The notes beneath the pieces were generated by a model. It saw nothing but the letters and a program-made list of their open reading frames with translations, did no database searches and was not told the origin of the DNA. Shown here piece after piece: positions 1 to 8,665 of a DNA stretch of 47,476 bases. The DNA comes from Gaiellales bacterium. GTDB taxonomy: Bacteria > Actinomycetota > Thermoleophilia > RBG-16-64-13. Within the stretch, counting starts at the first letter, position 1; each line of letters starts with the position of its first letter. The position numbers and the translations under genes were made by a program. The DNA lies in contig JAAYAL010000051.1 in assembly GCA_012719395.1 (NCBI GenBank), forward strand, positions 1-47,476, written 5' to 3'.

Positions 1-892
1 CTGCCAGCGAGGTGAAGACCACCTGCTCGGCGTGGAGACCCGCCATCACCCCCACCGTACCGCGGGCCAGCGCCTGCACCGCCCCCGCACCCAGACGGCT
101 GGCCACGATGCGGTCCCGCGCAGACGGATGCCCACCGCGTTGGATGTAGCCCAGCACCGTCCGCCGCACCTCGTGGCCGGATGACGAGGAAGCCAAGGAG
201 GCGGCCACGTCGTCGGCAGTGCAGCAACCTTCGGCCACGATAATGATGGTGTGCAGCTTGCCCCGCCAATGATCGTAGGAAACATGCTCGGCGGCCATTT
301 CCACCTCCCCCGGTGCCTCGGGGATGATGACATAGTCACCCCCGCCGCCGATGGCGGCGTTGACCGCCAGCTCCCCTGAATCGCGACCCATCACCTCCAC
401 CACAAAGACACGATCGTGCGCGGAAGCCGTATCGCGGATCTTGGAGACGGCATCCAGGATGGTGTTCAGCGCCGTGTCAAAGCCGATGGTTATCTCGGTA
501 CCGAAGATATCGTTATCAATAGTGCTGGGAATGCCCACCACCGGGAAACCAAGCTCGTGGAGGGTCAGAGCAGCCCGCATGGAGCCGTCACCCCCGATGA
601 TGGCGAGACTGTCAACATCCGCCGCCGCTAGGGCGTCCAGAGCGAGCTGTGGCCCGCCTTCCTGGCGAAAACGAGAGGAGCGACCGGTGCCGAGGAAGGT
701 ACCGCCTTGGTCCAGGACGCCACCCACCCCTCGAGGAGTGAGCTCCACGTAGTCGGACTTGAAAATGCCGTCCAGGCCGTGCCGGAAACCGACAACGCGC
801 GCGCCCAGGGCGAAGCCCTGCCGGGCCACCGCCCGGATGGCCGCGTTCATCCCCGGCGAGTCTCCTCCGCTGGTGAGCACTCCTATGTTCAC
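1..892 (-). CDS. pfkA: 6-phosphofructokinase, ATP-type (3' end outside window)
   Basis: It phosphorylates fructose 6-phosphate to fructose 1,6-bisphosphate, the committed step of glycolysis, in the cytosol. The sequence shows the N-terminal SGGDSPGMNAA loop (residues 8-18), GGDGS at about 100-104, where Gly rather than Asp favours ATP over pyrophosphate as donor, the catalytic PSTIDND at about 122-128, and VEVMGR at about 165-170. About 297 residues are visible; the family is usually 320-340 long, so only the C-terminal tail is missing past the window edge. The GTG start at 892 is chosen because AGGA lies 9 nt upstream and the stop of corA (TAG) shares one base with it (TAGTG), indicating translational coupling. 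It is the last visible gene of a hisI-usp-corA-pfkA operon. Confidence 0.93.
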   Translation of the reverse strand, partial: MNIGVLTSGGDSPGMNAAIRAVARQGFALGARVVGFRHGLDGIFKSDYVELTPRGVGGVLDQGGTFLGTGRSSRFRQEGGPQLALDALAAADVDSLAIIGGDGSMRAALTLHELGFPVVGIPSTIDNDIFGTEITIGFDTALNTILDAVSKIRDTASAHDRVFVVEVMGRDSGELAVNAAIGGGGDYVIIPEAPGEVEMAAEHVSYDHWRGKLHTIIIVAEGCCTADDVAASLASSSSGHEVRRTVLGYIQRGGHPSARDRIVASRLGAGAVQALARGTVGVMAGLHAEQVVFTSLA

Positions 893-1971
893 TACCACCA
901 ATCCTTTCGGCGGAAATAGGCCAGCATGGCCATGGGCGTGGCCAGCATGACGGCGATCACCCCGGCCAGCAGGGCGGGGCTGTGGAAAGGCAGCGCCGCG
1001 AAGTTCATCCCGAAGAAGCCGGTGAGGAAGGTAAGGGGCATGAACACCGTGGCCACCACCGTGAGGCGCTTCATGATCTCCCCCAGCCGGTTGGACACGC
1101 TGGTGAGATAGAGGTCCAACGCCGACGAGAGCACGTCCCGGTAGGTGTCCAGGAGCTCGATGAGGCGCAGGACGTCATCGTGGAGGTCCCGGAAGTAGAC
1201 CTCCGACTCGCGATCCACCAGAGACAGTTCCAGAGCGTCCATCTTCTGCAGAGCATCGCGCAGAGGCGCCACCCGCCGCCGTAATTCCACTAGGTCACGC
1301 TTGAGCGAGAAAAGCCCCTGCATGCCCACCTGACGATCGGCCAGCACCACCATGTCTTCCAGGGCATCCACCCGGTCGTCCAGCTCATCCATCACCGGGT
1401 ACAGCGTCTCCACCGCCCATTCCATGGCGAAGAAGAGCATGAAGGAGGCGCCGCGCCCTCGGGAGAACACCTGACGCTGGATGCGCTCCTGGATGGCCAG
1501 GTAATCGCGTTCCAGGATATCGCCCACGGTGATCAGCCAACGCGGGCCCAGAAAGGCACGAATGTCCTCCAGCGCCGGCAGGCCGTCTTCGAGGGGTGAG
1601 GTGACTGAGCCGGGCGACGTCCCGGCCGGCTGTTCTTCCCGCGGCGTCCCCCCGCCCGCCACCTCCCACGCGGCATCGACCATCTCCCCGCACTGCGTCC
1701 CCGGGCGGTCCACGGCAAAGAAGGACACGTAGACGTGATCCGCGTACTCCTCCACGCGAGGCCGCTCCGGGCCCTCGCGCAGGCTGTCCACGGCCACATC
1801 CGAGAGACCGAAGGCATCGAGGGCCTGCAGCACCTGCTCATGGGTGCCGGCATGGATCCAGGTGAGCGGCGCCTCCGCCCGGCGCAGGCCGGCCAGTGCG
1901 GCGGCGGCCGGCCGGTCCTCCGGCCGGCCGCCCTCCTCATACACGCGTACCAGCGCCTCCGCCATGGTCAC
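892..1971 (-). CDS. corA: CorA-family magnesium/divalent cation transporter
   Basis: This is an inner-membrane pentameric channel for Mg2+ or related divalent cations. The 359-residue protein has a long soluble N-terminal domain with helical, charged stretches, then two C-terminal membrane segments (roughly 300-320 and 332-352). The family signature GMN lies at the end of the first one (321-323), and the tail is short and basic (FRRKDWW). The GTG start at 1971 has AGGGG 8 nt upstream; an in-frame ATG two codons later is an alternative. The acidic, low-complexity insert around residues 105-125 is variable in the family. A perfect 13-bp inverted repeat lies in its early coding region (separate entry). 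The stop overlaps the pfkA start by one base. Transport direction and metal preference cannot be read from sequence. Confidence 0.93.
   Translation of the reverse strand: MTMAEALVRVYEEGGRPEDRPAAAALAGLRRAEAPLTWIHAGTHEQVLQALDAFGLSDVAVDSLREGPERPRVEEYADHVYVSFFAVDRPGTQCGEMVDAAWEVAGGGTPREEQPAGTSPGSVTSPLEDGLPALEDIRAFLGPRWLITVGDILERDYLAIQERIQRQVFSRGRGASFMLFFAMEWAVETLYPVMDELDDRVDALEDMVVLADRQVGMQGLFSLKRDLVELRRRVAPLRDALQKMDALELSLVDRESEVYFRDLHDDVLRLIELLDTYRDVLSSALDLYLTSVSNRLGEIMKRLTVVATVFMPLTFLTGFFGMNFAALPFHSPALLAGVIAVMLATPMAMLAYFRRKDWW
1903..1932 (-). other. Perfect 13-bp hairpin inside corA codons ~14-23
   Basis: The arms at 1903-1915 and 1920-1932 are perfectly complementary and almost entirely G/C, with a 4-nt loop that reads AGGA in the corA mRNA. 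It encodes the Gly/Arg/Pro/Ala-rich stretch just after the corA start. A structure this stable so close to the start could slow ribosomes or RNA polymerase, or could be a chance product of GC-rich codons. Confidence 0.6.
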
Positions 1972-1993
1972 CCGCGTTGCCCCTGATGCCCGG

Positions 1994-2830
1994 CTACGGG
2001 ACCAAGAGCACCGGAGTGGGAAGGTCCCGCATGAGTTGCTCGGCAGAGCTGCCCAGAATGAGCCGATGCAGGATGGAGTAGCCCTTCCTGCCGATCACCG
2101 TCAGATCAATCGACTCGGCCTCCACCTCCTCCGCAGCCCGCACTTCGATGGGGCCCTGCACTTGGCGAAAGACGGCAGCCACCTCCACTGCCTCCAAGTA
2201 CTTCCTGGCTTCCTGCTGTACGGCCTCCGCCTGCTCCGGCAAACCGGCCGAGGTCATCACCTTGACCGGCACCTTGAGATGTGCGGCCATATCCGCGGTC
2301 AGTTTCAGCGCCTGATTGGCCGGGTGGCTGCCGTCGTAGAGAAGCAGGAAGGAGCGAAGAGGACGGTACTCCTCGTCGGCAAGCAGCACCGGCGTGGTGG
2401 CGCGGCGGACAAGCTCCTCAGTGACTGTGCCCAGCATGTCCTTGCCCCAGCGGGCGTGCTCGCCCCGCTTGCCGATCACGATGAGGTCGTGGGCATCCCC
2501 CAGTTCGGCCAGCACCTCTCCCGGGACTCCCTCCTCCAACCGCGTCTCCACCTTGACTCCCCTGTCCTCCGCCGCCAAACGGGCCTCTTCCAGCACACGT
2601 TCCGCCTTCACCCGGAAGCTCTCCAGCAGCTCCACGGGGAACTGGGCCGGTGGGATGGTCTCAAAGGGATAGGCGTAGTCCAGATAGGGAGGCATCTCCA
2701 GCAGGCGGACGTCGAGCACATTCACCGCGGTGAGACGAGCGCCGTAGGTTGCAGCCAACTCCAAGGCGTGCTCCCGCGCCGCCGAGGAGTGCTTCGAAGC
2801 ATCTGCCGCCAGCAGGATGGACTTGATCAT
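1994..2830 (-). CDS. Tandem universal stress protein (two UspA domains)
   Basis: This is a cytosolic UspA-family protein of 278 residues made of two domains (about 1-145 and 150-278). Each domain ends in the nucleotide-binding G-x2-G-x9-G(S/T) pattern: GKRGEHARWGKDMLGT in the first and GRKGYSILHRLILGSS in the second. Both suggest ATP binding. The ATG at 2830 is chosen because GGAGG lies 5 nt upstream and the product starts with the typical MIKSILLAAD strand; a longer reading frame upstream lacks such support. It lies 47 bp after hisI and 22 bp before corA on the same strand. The specific stress or partner is unknown. Confidence 0.9.
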   Translation of the reverse strand: MIKSILLAADASKHSSAAREHALELAATYGARLTAVNVLDVRLLEMPPYLDYAYPFETIPPAQFPVELLESFRVKAERVLEEARLAAEDRGVKVETRLEEGVPGEVLAELGDAHDLIVIGKRGEHARWGKDMLGTVTEELVRRATTPVLLADEEYRPLRSFLLLYDGSHPANQALKLTADMAAHLKVPVKVMTSAGLPEQAEAVQQEARKYLEAVEVAAVFRQVQGPIEVRAAEEVEAESIDLTVIGRKGYSILHRLILGSSAEQLMRDLPTPVLLVP

Positions 2831-2877
2831 GCGTACCTCCCGTATGTCAGTGTCCTGGGAACACGGAAGACAGGCGC

Positions 2878-3213
2878 TCAGGAGCCGAGCGGCAGCCTCC
2901 GGTCCGTGAAGCAACTGTGCGTCCCCGTGTGGCAGGCAGGGCCGGTTTGCTGCACCACAGCCAGCAAGGTGTCCCCGTCACAATCATAAGCGAGGCTGAC
3001 CACTCTCTGCAGGTGCCCGGAGGTGGCGCCCTTGTTCCAGAGCTCCTGGCGTGAGCGGCTCCAGAACCAGGTGTACCCCGTCTCCAGCGTCAGGTTCAGC
3101 GACTCCTGGTTCATGTACGCCAGCATGAGCACCTCTCCGCCGCCCTCTTCCTGGACCACACAGGGCACCAGGCCGGAATGGTCAAAGCGAATCATGGAGA
3201 TGTCTGCCGTCAT
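2878..3213 (-). CDS. hisI: Phosphoribosyl-AMP cyclohydrolase
   Basis: It hydrolyses the adenine ring of phosphoribosyl-AMP, the third step of histidine biosynthesis, as a zinc- and Mg-dependent cytosolic dimer. The 111-residue protein shows the conserved WNKGATSGH segment, the acidic metal-binding DCDGD, and the Cys-containing [12 protein letters not shown] near the end. It has no fused HisE (pyrophosphohydrolase) domain. The ATG at 3213 removes a long unsupported N-terminal extension and leaves a GGCAGG-like Shine-Dalgarno upstream. It is an orphan: no other his gene is in the window, and it heads an operon with usp, corA and pfkA. It is divergent from cinA with a gap of only about 50 bp. 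Confidence 0.93.
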   Translation of the reverse strand: MTADISMIRFDHSGLVPCVVQEEGGGEVLMLAYMNQESLNLTLETGYTWFWSRSRQELWNKGATSGHLQRVVSLAYDCDGDTLLAVVQQTGPACHTGTHSCFTDRRLPLGS

Positions 3214-3264
3214 GCCAACCTGCCTTCCCGGACGTATGGACGAGAGAGCATAACAGCATGGCGT

Positions 3265-4530
3265 ATGATTGTGCACATGCACGGCACCGCCGAAATGATC
3301 TTCACCGGGGACGAGCTTCTCCGAGGGGACATCGTCAACTCCAATCAGGCCTTCCTGGGCGAAGCACTGCTGCGAGCCGGTCTTTTCGCCACACACTCAC
3401 TCTGCGTGGCGGACAGCCTGGACCTGATCGCCCACGCCGTGGAGGAGGCGCTGGCCAGGCAGCCGGACGTGCTCCTGCTGTCAGGGGGCCTGGGGCCCAC
3501 AGAGGACGACCTCACGCGCGAAGCGGTGGCGCAGGCCCTGGGGCTGGAGCTGGTACACCACGAGGAGTTGCTCGAACAGGTGGCCGCCCGCTTCCAGACC
3601 TTCAACATGAGCATGCCGCCTTCCAACCTCAAGCAGGCCCTGCTGCCCCACGGCGCCCACGCGTTGCCCTTCACCGGCACCGCTCCCGGCTTCTGGCTGG
3701 CGGCGGACGATACCATCATCGCCGCGCTACCGGGCGTCCCGCGCGAGCTGCACGTCATGTGGGACAAGGAACTGGCGCCCCTCCTGCGGCAGAGACTGGA
3801 CACCACCACCGGCGTGGAGGTGCGGCGGCTGCGCGTGGCGGGGATGGGGGAAGGCACGCTGGCCGAAGCCCTGCGCGGGCTGTCCTGGAAAGGCGGAGAC
3901 GTAGAGATCGGCACCAGGGCGGGAGCGGAGGGCATCACCCTTGTCCTGCGCTGCGCCACCGGGCCGGAAGCACATGCCCATCTAGACACGGCCGAACACG
4001 AGGTGCGTCGTATCCTGGGCCGCAAGATCTTCGGCACCGGTAACGCGGACATGGCCGAGGCGGTGGGGCATCTGCTGCGTGCCCACGGGCTCACGGCCGC
4101 CACCGCCGAATCGTGTAGTGGTGGGCTGATCGCCAAGCGCTTCACCGACGTCGCCGGTTCAAGCGACTACTTCCAGGGCGGTGTGGTCTCCTACAGCAAC
4201 CAGGCCAAGATCGATCTCCTGGGCGTGGAGGAGGAGTTGTTACAGCGGCACGGCGCGGTCAGCCCGGAGGTGGCGGCGGCCATGGCCCGAGGCGCAGCCG
4301 AACGCCTGCATGCGGACTGCGCCGTTTCCACCACGGGGATTGCAGGGCCGGGGGGAGGAAGCGAGGAGAAGCCGGTTGGGCTGGTGTACGTCGCCACCGC
4401 GGTGCACGGTGATGTGGAGACGGCACGCTACCTCATGTTCCGCACCCGACAGGAGATCCGCACACGAACGGCGCAGACGGCATTGGATCTCCTGCGCCTC
4501 CGCCTGTTGACACTGGGAACCACCACGTAG
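3265..4530 (+). CDS. cinA: CinA-family nicotinamide-nucleotide amidohydrolase
   Basis: This is the bifunctional CinA type: an N-terminal molybdopterin-binding-like (COG1058) domain, residues about 5-170, with the [17 protein letters not shown] entry loop and [11 protein letters not shown], followed by a C-terminal NMN-deamidase domain from about 260 on, with the catalytic serine motif TAESCSGG and TGIAGPGGG. It recycles nicotinamide mononucleotide in NAD salvage. The 421-residue length is normal. The start is uncertain: ATG at 3265 or ATG at 3277, neither with a clear Shine-Dalgarno. CATAAC at 3249-3254 could be a -10 box giving a very short or absent leader. It is convergent with the next gene. 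Confidence 0.92.
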   Translation: MIVHMHGTAEMIFTGDELLRGDIVNSNQAFLGEALLRAGLFATHSLCVADSLDLIAHAVEEALARQPDVLLLSGGLGPTEDDLTREAVAQALGLELVHHEELLEQVAARFQTFNMSMPPSNLKQALLPHGAHALPFTGTAPGFWLAADDTIIAALPGVPRELHVMWDKELAPLLRQRLDTTTGVEVRRLRVAGMGEGTLAEALRGLSWKGGDVEIGTRAGAEGITLVLRCATGPEAHAHLDTAEHEVRRILGRKIFGTGNADMAEAVGHLLRAHGLTAATAESCSGGLIAKRFTDVAGSSDYFQGGVVSYSNQAKIDLLGVEEELLQRHGAVSPEVAAAMARGAAERLHADCAVSTTGIAGPGGGSEEKPVGLVYVATAVHGDVETARYLMFRTRQEIRTRTAQTALDLLRLRLLTLGTTT

Positions 4531-4559
4531 GCCGGCAGAGGCCCGGGGCCGCCAGGCGT

Positions 4560-5126
4560 CTACGGCTTGCGGGGCTTGCAGAGGATCTCCAGCACGCGCA
4601 GTTCGAACAGCGTCTGAGTGTGACTGGGGTGAAGCACCAGTGCCGTGTCCAGCCCGCGCCCGGTCCCCCCACAGGAGATGACTTCCTCGTGCACGGAGAT
4701 GAGACCGGCGTCGGCCGCCATGAGCGAGCACTCGATCGCCACCTTGGTCCCCTGCCCGAACAGGCGCAGAGTCTGCGCGATGATCTCGTCCGCTTGGTAG
4801 GTGGAGAACTGCCGACGGACCGCCCGTCCGGCTCCCCCAAAGGCGTGGGTGGCCGTGAGCACCCGCGCCCCTTTGCTCCTGATCTCCTCCACCACCTGGG
4901 CCGGCACCTCCTGCCTCCCCGGTTCCGCAAACCCGGTGGAGTGCGTCACCACTATCACCTTGAGGCCGGCCAGCAGATCCGGCGCCATGACCCCGGTGAT
5001 CCCACCGGTGGTGGGAACCACTACCTGCGTGATGCCCAAGGTGGCGGCCCGCGCGGCCACCAACCTCAGGACCGCCTCCGTGTTGGTGGTGCCCTGGTGC
5101 TCGAAGTAGGTGATGGACGTATCCAC
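4560..5126 (-). CDS. Stand-alone pyruvate kinase C-terminal (alpha/beta) domain-like protein
   Basis: The 188-residue protein resembles the C-terminal regulatory domain of pyruvate kinase existing alone, a family seen in archaea and some bacteria and without the catalytic barrel. It starts DTSITYFEHQGTTNT and has VVPTTGGITG, VIVVTHSTGF and a Gly-rich CGGTGRGLDTA loop suited to phosphate binding. The GTG at 5126 has GAGGAGG 5 nt upstream, which decides it over an ATG further upstream. It is the last gene of a leftward set after DUF523 and MFS. It is not a pyruvate kinase; the function is unknown, perhaps binding of a phosphorylated ligand. Confidence 0.78.
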   Translation of the reverse strand: MDTSITYFEHQGTTNTEAVLRLVAARAATLGITQVVVPTTGGITGVMAPDLLAGLKVIVVTHSTGFAEPGRQEVPAQVVEEIRSKGARVLTATHAFGGAGRAVRRQFSTYQADEIIAQTLRLFGQGTKVAIECSLMAADAGLISVHEEVISCGGTGRGLDTALVLHPSHTQTLFELRVLEILCKPRKP

Positions 5127-5224
5127 GGTTCCTCCTCGCGCCTCCGGAAGGGCGCTCATTCAACTTGACACTCGCGGACTCGACACCCACGGCCGCCACT
5201 TGGCCGCCGCATCACCGCCGGGCA

Positions 5225-5707
5225 TCAGCCTCCGATCCCCGGCCCGGCCCAGTCGCCCAAGTCCTCTTCCGTCCTGATCTCCACCCCGACACGCAACAGG
5301 CGGGCGGCGGTCACACCGTGCCCGTCCCGTAGCCGATGGCAAAACGACCCATCGTAGGTCCGCCCCACGCCGCAGGAGGGGCTGCGTGCTTTGAGCACGG
5401 CGCGGCCGGCCCCCACCAGTTGCGCAATGCGCACGGTCTCCTCCGCCCCGGCCACAAAGCGTGCGGTCACATCCTCGCCGCCCTTGGTGACCACGCGCGC
5501 CAGACCGTCCAGCACCTCATCACCGGCGCCGCCCTGGATCTCCGCCGCCGAGCGGGGAGTGGACAGCCCTCCCAGTTGCTCCGGGCAGACCGGCACCAGG
5601 CGAAAGCGACGGTCCAAGTGCACGGTCACGCGCGAGTTGTGACCGCCATCCAGCCGACAATCGACCCCTACCAGGCAGGCGCTGACGATGAGCGGCTCCT
5701 CAGGCAA
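5225..5707 (-). CDS. DUF523 family protein
   Basis: This cytosolic protein of 160 residues matches the DUF523 (YbbK-type) pattern throughout: VSACLVGVDCRLDGGHN near the start, PVCPEQLGGLSTPR, an ARVVTKGGEDVT segment, and LKARSPSCGVG followed by TYDGSF. Conserved Cys residues in ACLVG.DC, CPE and SPSCG could bind a metal or act as thiols. The biochemical role of the family is not established. Its start overlaps the stop of the upstream MFS gene by 8 bp, so the two are very likely co-transcribed and coupled. Confidence 0.88.
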   Translation of the reverse strand: MPEEPLIVSACLVGVDCRLDGGHNSRVTVHLDRRFRLVPVCPEQLGGLSTPRSAAEIQGGAGDEVLDGLARVVTKGGEDVTARFVAGAEETVRIAQLVGAGRAVLKARSPSCGVGRTYDGSFCHRLRDGHGVTAARLLRVGVEIRTEEDLGDWAGPGIGG

Positions 5708-6914
5708 GGGCCGGCACCACCTTGGGGACCGGTTTCACCAGGCTGATGGTGACCGCGGCCACGAGACAGAACACCCCCAGGTAGGCGAAGACTCCCGTGT
5801 AGCTCCAGCCGCTGCCGTCAAGCAGGAAGCCGCTCAGCGACGGCCCGGCCAGGCCGGAAAAGAAGCCGTAGGCGGTGAAGATCAAACCGAAGATGCTGCC
5901 GAAGTGCTTCAACCCGAAGCAGTCCACGGCAAGCGGAGCCGACACGGCAAAGAGTGTCCCAAAGGCGAAGCCGATGACCGCCGCCAAGAAAGCGGCCAAT
6001 CCCAATGAACCGACGTGGGGCAGAAGGAAGTAGGCGATGCCGGCCAGAGCGAAGGCCGCGGCCATGGTGAGCGTTCGCCGGATGCGGTCTGAGAAGTAGC
6101 CGGTAAGGATGCGGCTGAGGCCATTGGTGAGATTGAAGGTGGTGAGGATCACAGCGGCCGATTGCACGGAAAGTCCCAGCGATTGCCCAAAGCCCACCGA
6201 CAGCACCACCATAGCCACACCGGCCGAGCCCATGGACGCCCAGGTAAGCCAGATGAGCCAGAAGTTGCCGGAGCGCAGAGCTTGGCGCGTGGTGGTGGAA
6301 GGCACGGCCGGCGGCGGCGGAGCCGCCCCGGCCGCGGCCGACAGCCGGGTGGGATCAGAGGCCAGCGCGGCAGCCAGCAGCCCGGTGGCCACGGCCAGCA
6401 CGCCCACCAGGAGGTTCATGGTGCGGTAGCCCAAGCCGTTCAGCATGACATTGAACAAGGGCACCACCAGCGCCGCCGACGAGCCGAACACCAGGTTGAC
6501 GATGCCGGACACCAGTCCGCGCCGCTGGGGGAACCAACGCTGCACTACAGTCAGCGCCGGCATGTAGGTGAAGCAGGAGGCGGCGCCGTTGAGAAAGCCC
6601 CAGGCATAGACCATGCCCATGTTGTCCGCGAAGGCCAGGACCAGGCAGGCGAGCCCGCACAACACCCCGCCGATGGCCATCATGAGCCGCGGCCCCACTC
6701 TCTCCTGCCAGCGGCCCACCAGGAACATGAAGATGCCGAGGGAAGCCAGGACAAAGAACATGATGGACCCGGTGGCCCCTTGACCTACGCCGAAGGTCTC
6801 ACGCCAGTAGGGGCCCATGACCCCCGTGTACCCGAAAGCCAGCGCGCCCGGCCAGAACATGGCCAGGGCCCCTCCCGCCACGGCCCACGGGCCCTGGCTG
6901 CCCTTACGCATCAA
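5700..6914 (-). CDS. MFS transporter, oxalate/formate antiporter-like (OFA family)
   Basis: The 404-residue protein has about 12 hydrophobic membrane segments. Features include the N-terminal PGALAFGYTGVMGPYWRETF region, the loop 2-3 basic motif GRWQERVGPRLMM, the GFLNGAASCFTYMPALTVVQ segment typical of OFA proteins, and a long central loop (Pro/Ala-rich, near residues 195-215) between the two halves. The OFA family moves small carboxylates, often by exchange, but the substrate cannot be predicted. It is followed with an overlap by the DUF523 gene and preceded by a small coiled-coil gene 98 bp upstream on the same strand. Confidence 0.85.
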   Translation of the reverse strand: MMRKGSQGPWAVAGGALAMFWPGALAFGYTGVMGPYWRETFGVGQGATGSIMFFVLASLGIFMFLVGRWQERVGPRLMMAIGGVLCGLACLVLAFADNMGMVYAWGFLNGAASCFTYMPALTVVQRWFPQRRGLVSGIVNLVFGSSAALVVPLFNVMLNGLGYRTMNLLVGVLAVATGLLAAALASDPTRLSAAAGAAPPPPAVPSTTTRQALRSGNFWLIWLTWASMGSAGVAMVVLSVGFGQSLGLSVQSAAVILTTFNLTNGLSRILTGYFSDRIRRTLTMAAAFALAGIAYFLLPHVGSLGLAAFLAAVIGFAFGTLFAVSAPLAVDCFGLKHFGSIFGLIFTAYGFFSGLAGPSLSGFLLDGSGWSYTGVFAYLGVFCLVAAVTISLVKPVPKVVPALA

Positions 6915-7012
6915 TCCACCCCCGTACTCTCAATAATCCCGCTATTCATGCGTCCCGCAGCAACTGTTCCGTGCCCCGGTCGCCGCGGCCGACGTTGGTC
7001 ACGTCGGGCCTT

Positions 7013-7270
7013 TCACTCCTGCGCAGCCTCCTTGGCTCCGCTCTCTTCCTCCTGTTCGCTCAACGCCCTCAGGATCTCCCGTAGCTCCAGAACCTTGGTG
7101 CTCAGCGCGGACACCTCGCCTGCCAGCCGTCCGCCCGCCTGAGATACCCGTGACGCTTCTTCCTCCGAGAACTCGTCCTCCTGGATGAGCTCTTCGATCT
7201 CGTCCAGGTAGAAGAATGCCTCGTCCAGCTTGAGTTTCACCTTGTCCAGGTTTGCGATGATCCTTTCCAC
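7013..7270 (-). CDS. Small acidic coiled-coil protein, unknown function
   Basis: This 85-residue protein is almost entirely helical, with heptad-like Leu/Ile/Val spacing (DKVKLKLDEAFFYLDEIEEL, then LSTKVLELREILRAL) and a Glu-rich C-terminus. It has no signal peptide or membrane segment. I do not recognise the family. The start is a GTG at 7270 whose GGAGG is only 1 nt away, too close for normal use, so the true start may be a few codons downstream. It is divergent from the hydrolase operon and lies upstream of the MFS gene. Confidence 0.6.
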   Translation of the reverse strand: MERIIANLDKVKLKLDEAFFYLDEIEELIQEDEFSEEEASRVSQAGGRLAGEVSALSTKVLELREILRALSEQEEESGAKEAAQE

Positions 7271-7437
7271 GCCTCCCCTCCAGTGCCTTGTGCCCCTGCC
7301 TCCGCAGCCTGATCCTTTCTACCATACTTCAACCACACGCGGCCCGGCCCCGCAAGAAGCCGAGCGCGACCGACCCACCGCGCATAGAATAGGGTCAACC
7401 GACAGTTCTCACTCGCATCCAGGAGGCGGCGACGGCC

Positions 7438-8148
7438 ATGGTGAAGCGCACCGTCGAGATCAGCGCCCCGGCCGGGTCCAGTGTGACCGGCGTGGTGACC
7501 AACCCGGAGCAATGCCGCCCAGGGGTGACTCCCGGGCTGGTGGTGGCCCACGGCCGCGCCAACGACCTCAGTCAACCGCTTCTGGTGTTCGTGACGGAGT
7601 TCTTGGCCAACCAGGAAGTGGCTTCCTCCCTTCGCTTCAACTTCCCCTACGCGGAGCGGGGGAGCGCCACACCGGATCGGCCCGCCGTACTGGAGGCCAC
7701 TTTCCGTCGTGCCCACGACACCTTGGCCGACGATGCCGTGTGCCCCCCGGGCGCCGTGCTCCTGGGAGGCAAATCCATGGGTGCCCGCATTGCCGCTGAA
7801 CTGGTCTCCAAGGGGCCGGAGGCGGAGGGGCTGCTCACGGCCGGGCTCATCTTCCTCGGCTTTCCGCTCCATGCCGCCGGCGGCAAGAACAGACCGGGGC
7901 TGGAACCGCTACGCCGCATCAACGTCCCCAGCCTGTTTGTGGCCGGCACCCGCGACCCCTTCGCGGACCCCGACCTGCTGCAGCGGACGGTGGCCGGGCT
8001 GGACGTTCCCGGCATCCTGCACGTCGTGGAGGGAGCAGATCACTCCTTCCACATGCCGTCGTCCACGCGCGTGCCGCAGGAGGAGGTGTTCCGCGGCATC
8101 GCCGAACGCATCGCCGAATTCATTCGTTCTCTGTCAGCCCTGGGATGA
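7438..8148 (+). CDS. Alpha/beta hydrolase, TEX30/KANL3-like
   Basis: This cytosolic serine hydrolase fold of 236 residues has the oxyanion region VVAHGRAND, the nucleophile elbow GGKSMGAR, the acid in AGTRDPF and the histidine in EGADHSF. These form a complete Ser-Asp-His triad. The order and the GGKSMGGR-like elbow fit the family often annotated as TEX30/KANL3-type or dienelactone-hydrolase-like; the substrate is unknown. The ATG at 7438 has AGGAGG about 11 nt upstream. It is first of a three-gene rightward set with a GNAT (10 bp gap) and a ZIP-derived gene. Confidence 0.85.
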   Translation: MVKRTVEISAPAGSSVTGVVTNPEQCRPGVTPGLVVAHGRANDLSQPLLVFVTEFLANQEVASSLRFNFPYAERGSATPDRPAVLEATFRRAHDTLADDAVCPPGAVLLGGKSMGARIAAELVSKGPEAEGLLTAGLIFLGFPLHAAGGKNRPGLEPLRRINVPSLFVAGTRDPFADPDLLQRTVAGLDVPGILHVVEGADHSFHMPSSTRVPQEEVFRGIAERIAEFIRSLSALG

Positions 8149-8158
8149 GGAGGGGGAA

Positions 8159-8638
8159 ATGGTCCGGCTCGAGTCGATGACCGACGAGGATTTCGCCGAC
8201 TACCTGCGCTACGCCCGGGCGGCCTATGGCGAAAGCATGGTTCGCAGCGGTTTCTGGCATGCCGGCGAGGCGCCAGAACTGGCGGAGAAGACCATCCGCG
8301 ACCTACTCACCGAGGGCGTGGACACCCCGGACCATCACTTCTACTCCATTCTGCGAGAAGAGGACGATACCCGCACCGTGGTGGGCTATGCATGGCTGGG
8401 CGAGGCGGATCGGGGTCAGGGGCGCTACGCCTACGTTTACGACTTCGTCATCCTGGGCCCCCACCGCCGCCGCGGTTACGGCAAGGCGGCGCTGGCCGCG
8501 CTGGAGGAAGTGGTGAGCCGTCTGGGGCTCAACATGATCGTGGCCCACGTTTACTCGGAGAACTTCGTGGCCCGCGCCCTCTACGACACCATCGGCTACA
8601 CCGTGGACGAGGTGGCCTTGGTCAAGTGCGTGGATTGA
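8159..8638 (+). CDS. GNAT family N-acetyltransferase
   Basis: The 159-residue protein has the GNAT acetyl-CoA-binding motif in FVILGPHRRRGYGKAAL (R/Q-x-x-G-x-G/A type), followed by a helix and HVYSENFVARALYDTIGY, the usual motif B end with the N..A..LY..IGF pattern. It transfers an acetyl group from acetyl-CoA to an amine; the acceptor is unknown. The ATG at 8159 is selected by a strong GAGGAGGGGG Shine-Dalgarno and follows the hydrolase stop by only 10 bp. A longer frame upstream overlaps the hydrolase and is not coding. Confidence 0.88.
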   Translation: MVRLESMTDEDFADYLRYARAAYGESMVRSGFWHAGEAPELAEKTIRDLLTEGVDTPDHHFYSILREEDDTRTVVGYAWLGEADRGQGRYAYVYDFVILGPHRRRGYGKAALAALEEVVSRLGLNMIVAHVYSENFVARALYDTIGYTVDEVALVKCVD

Positions 8639-8665
8639 CGTTCCGGAACAGAGGAACGGGAGTCA

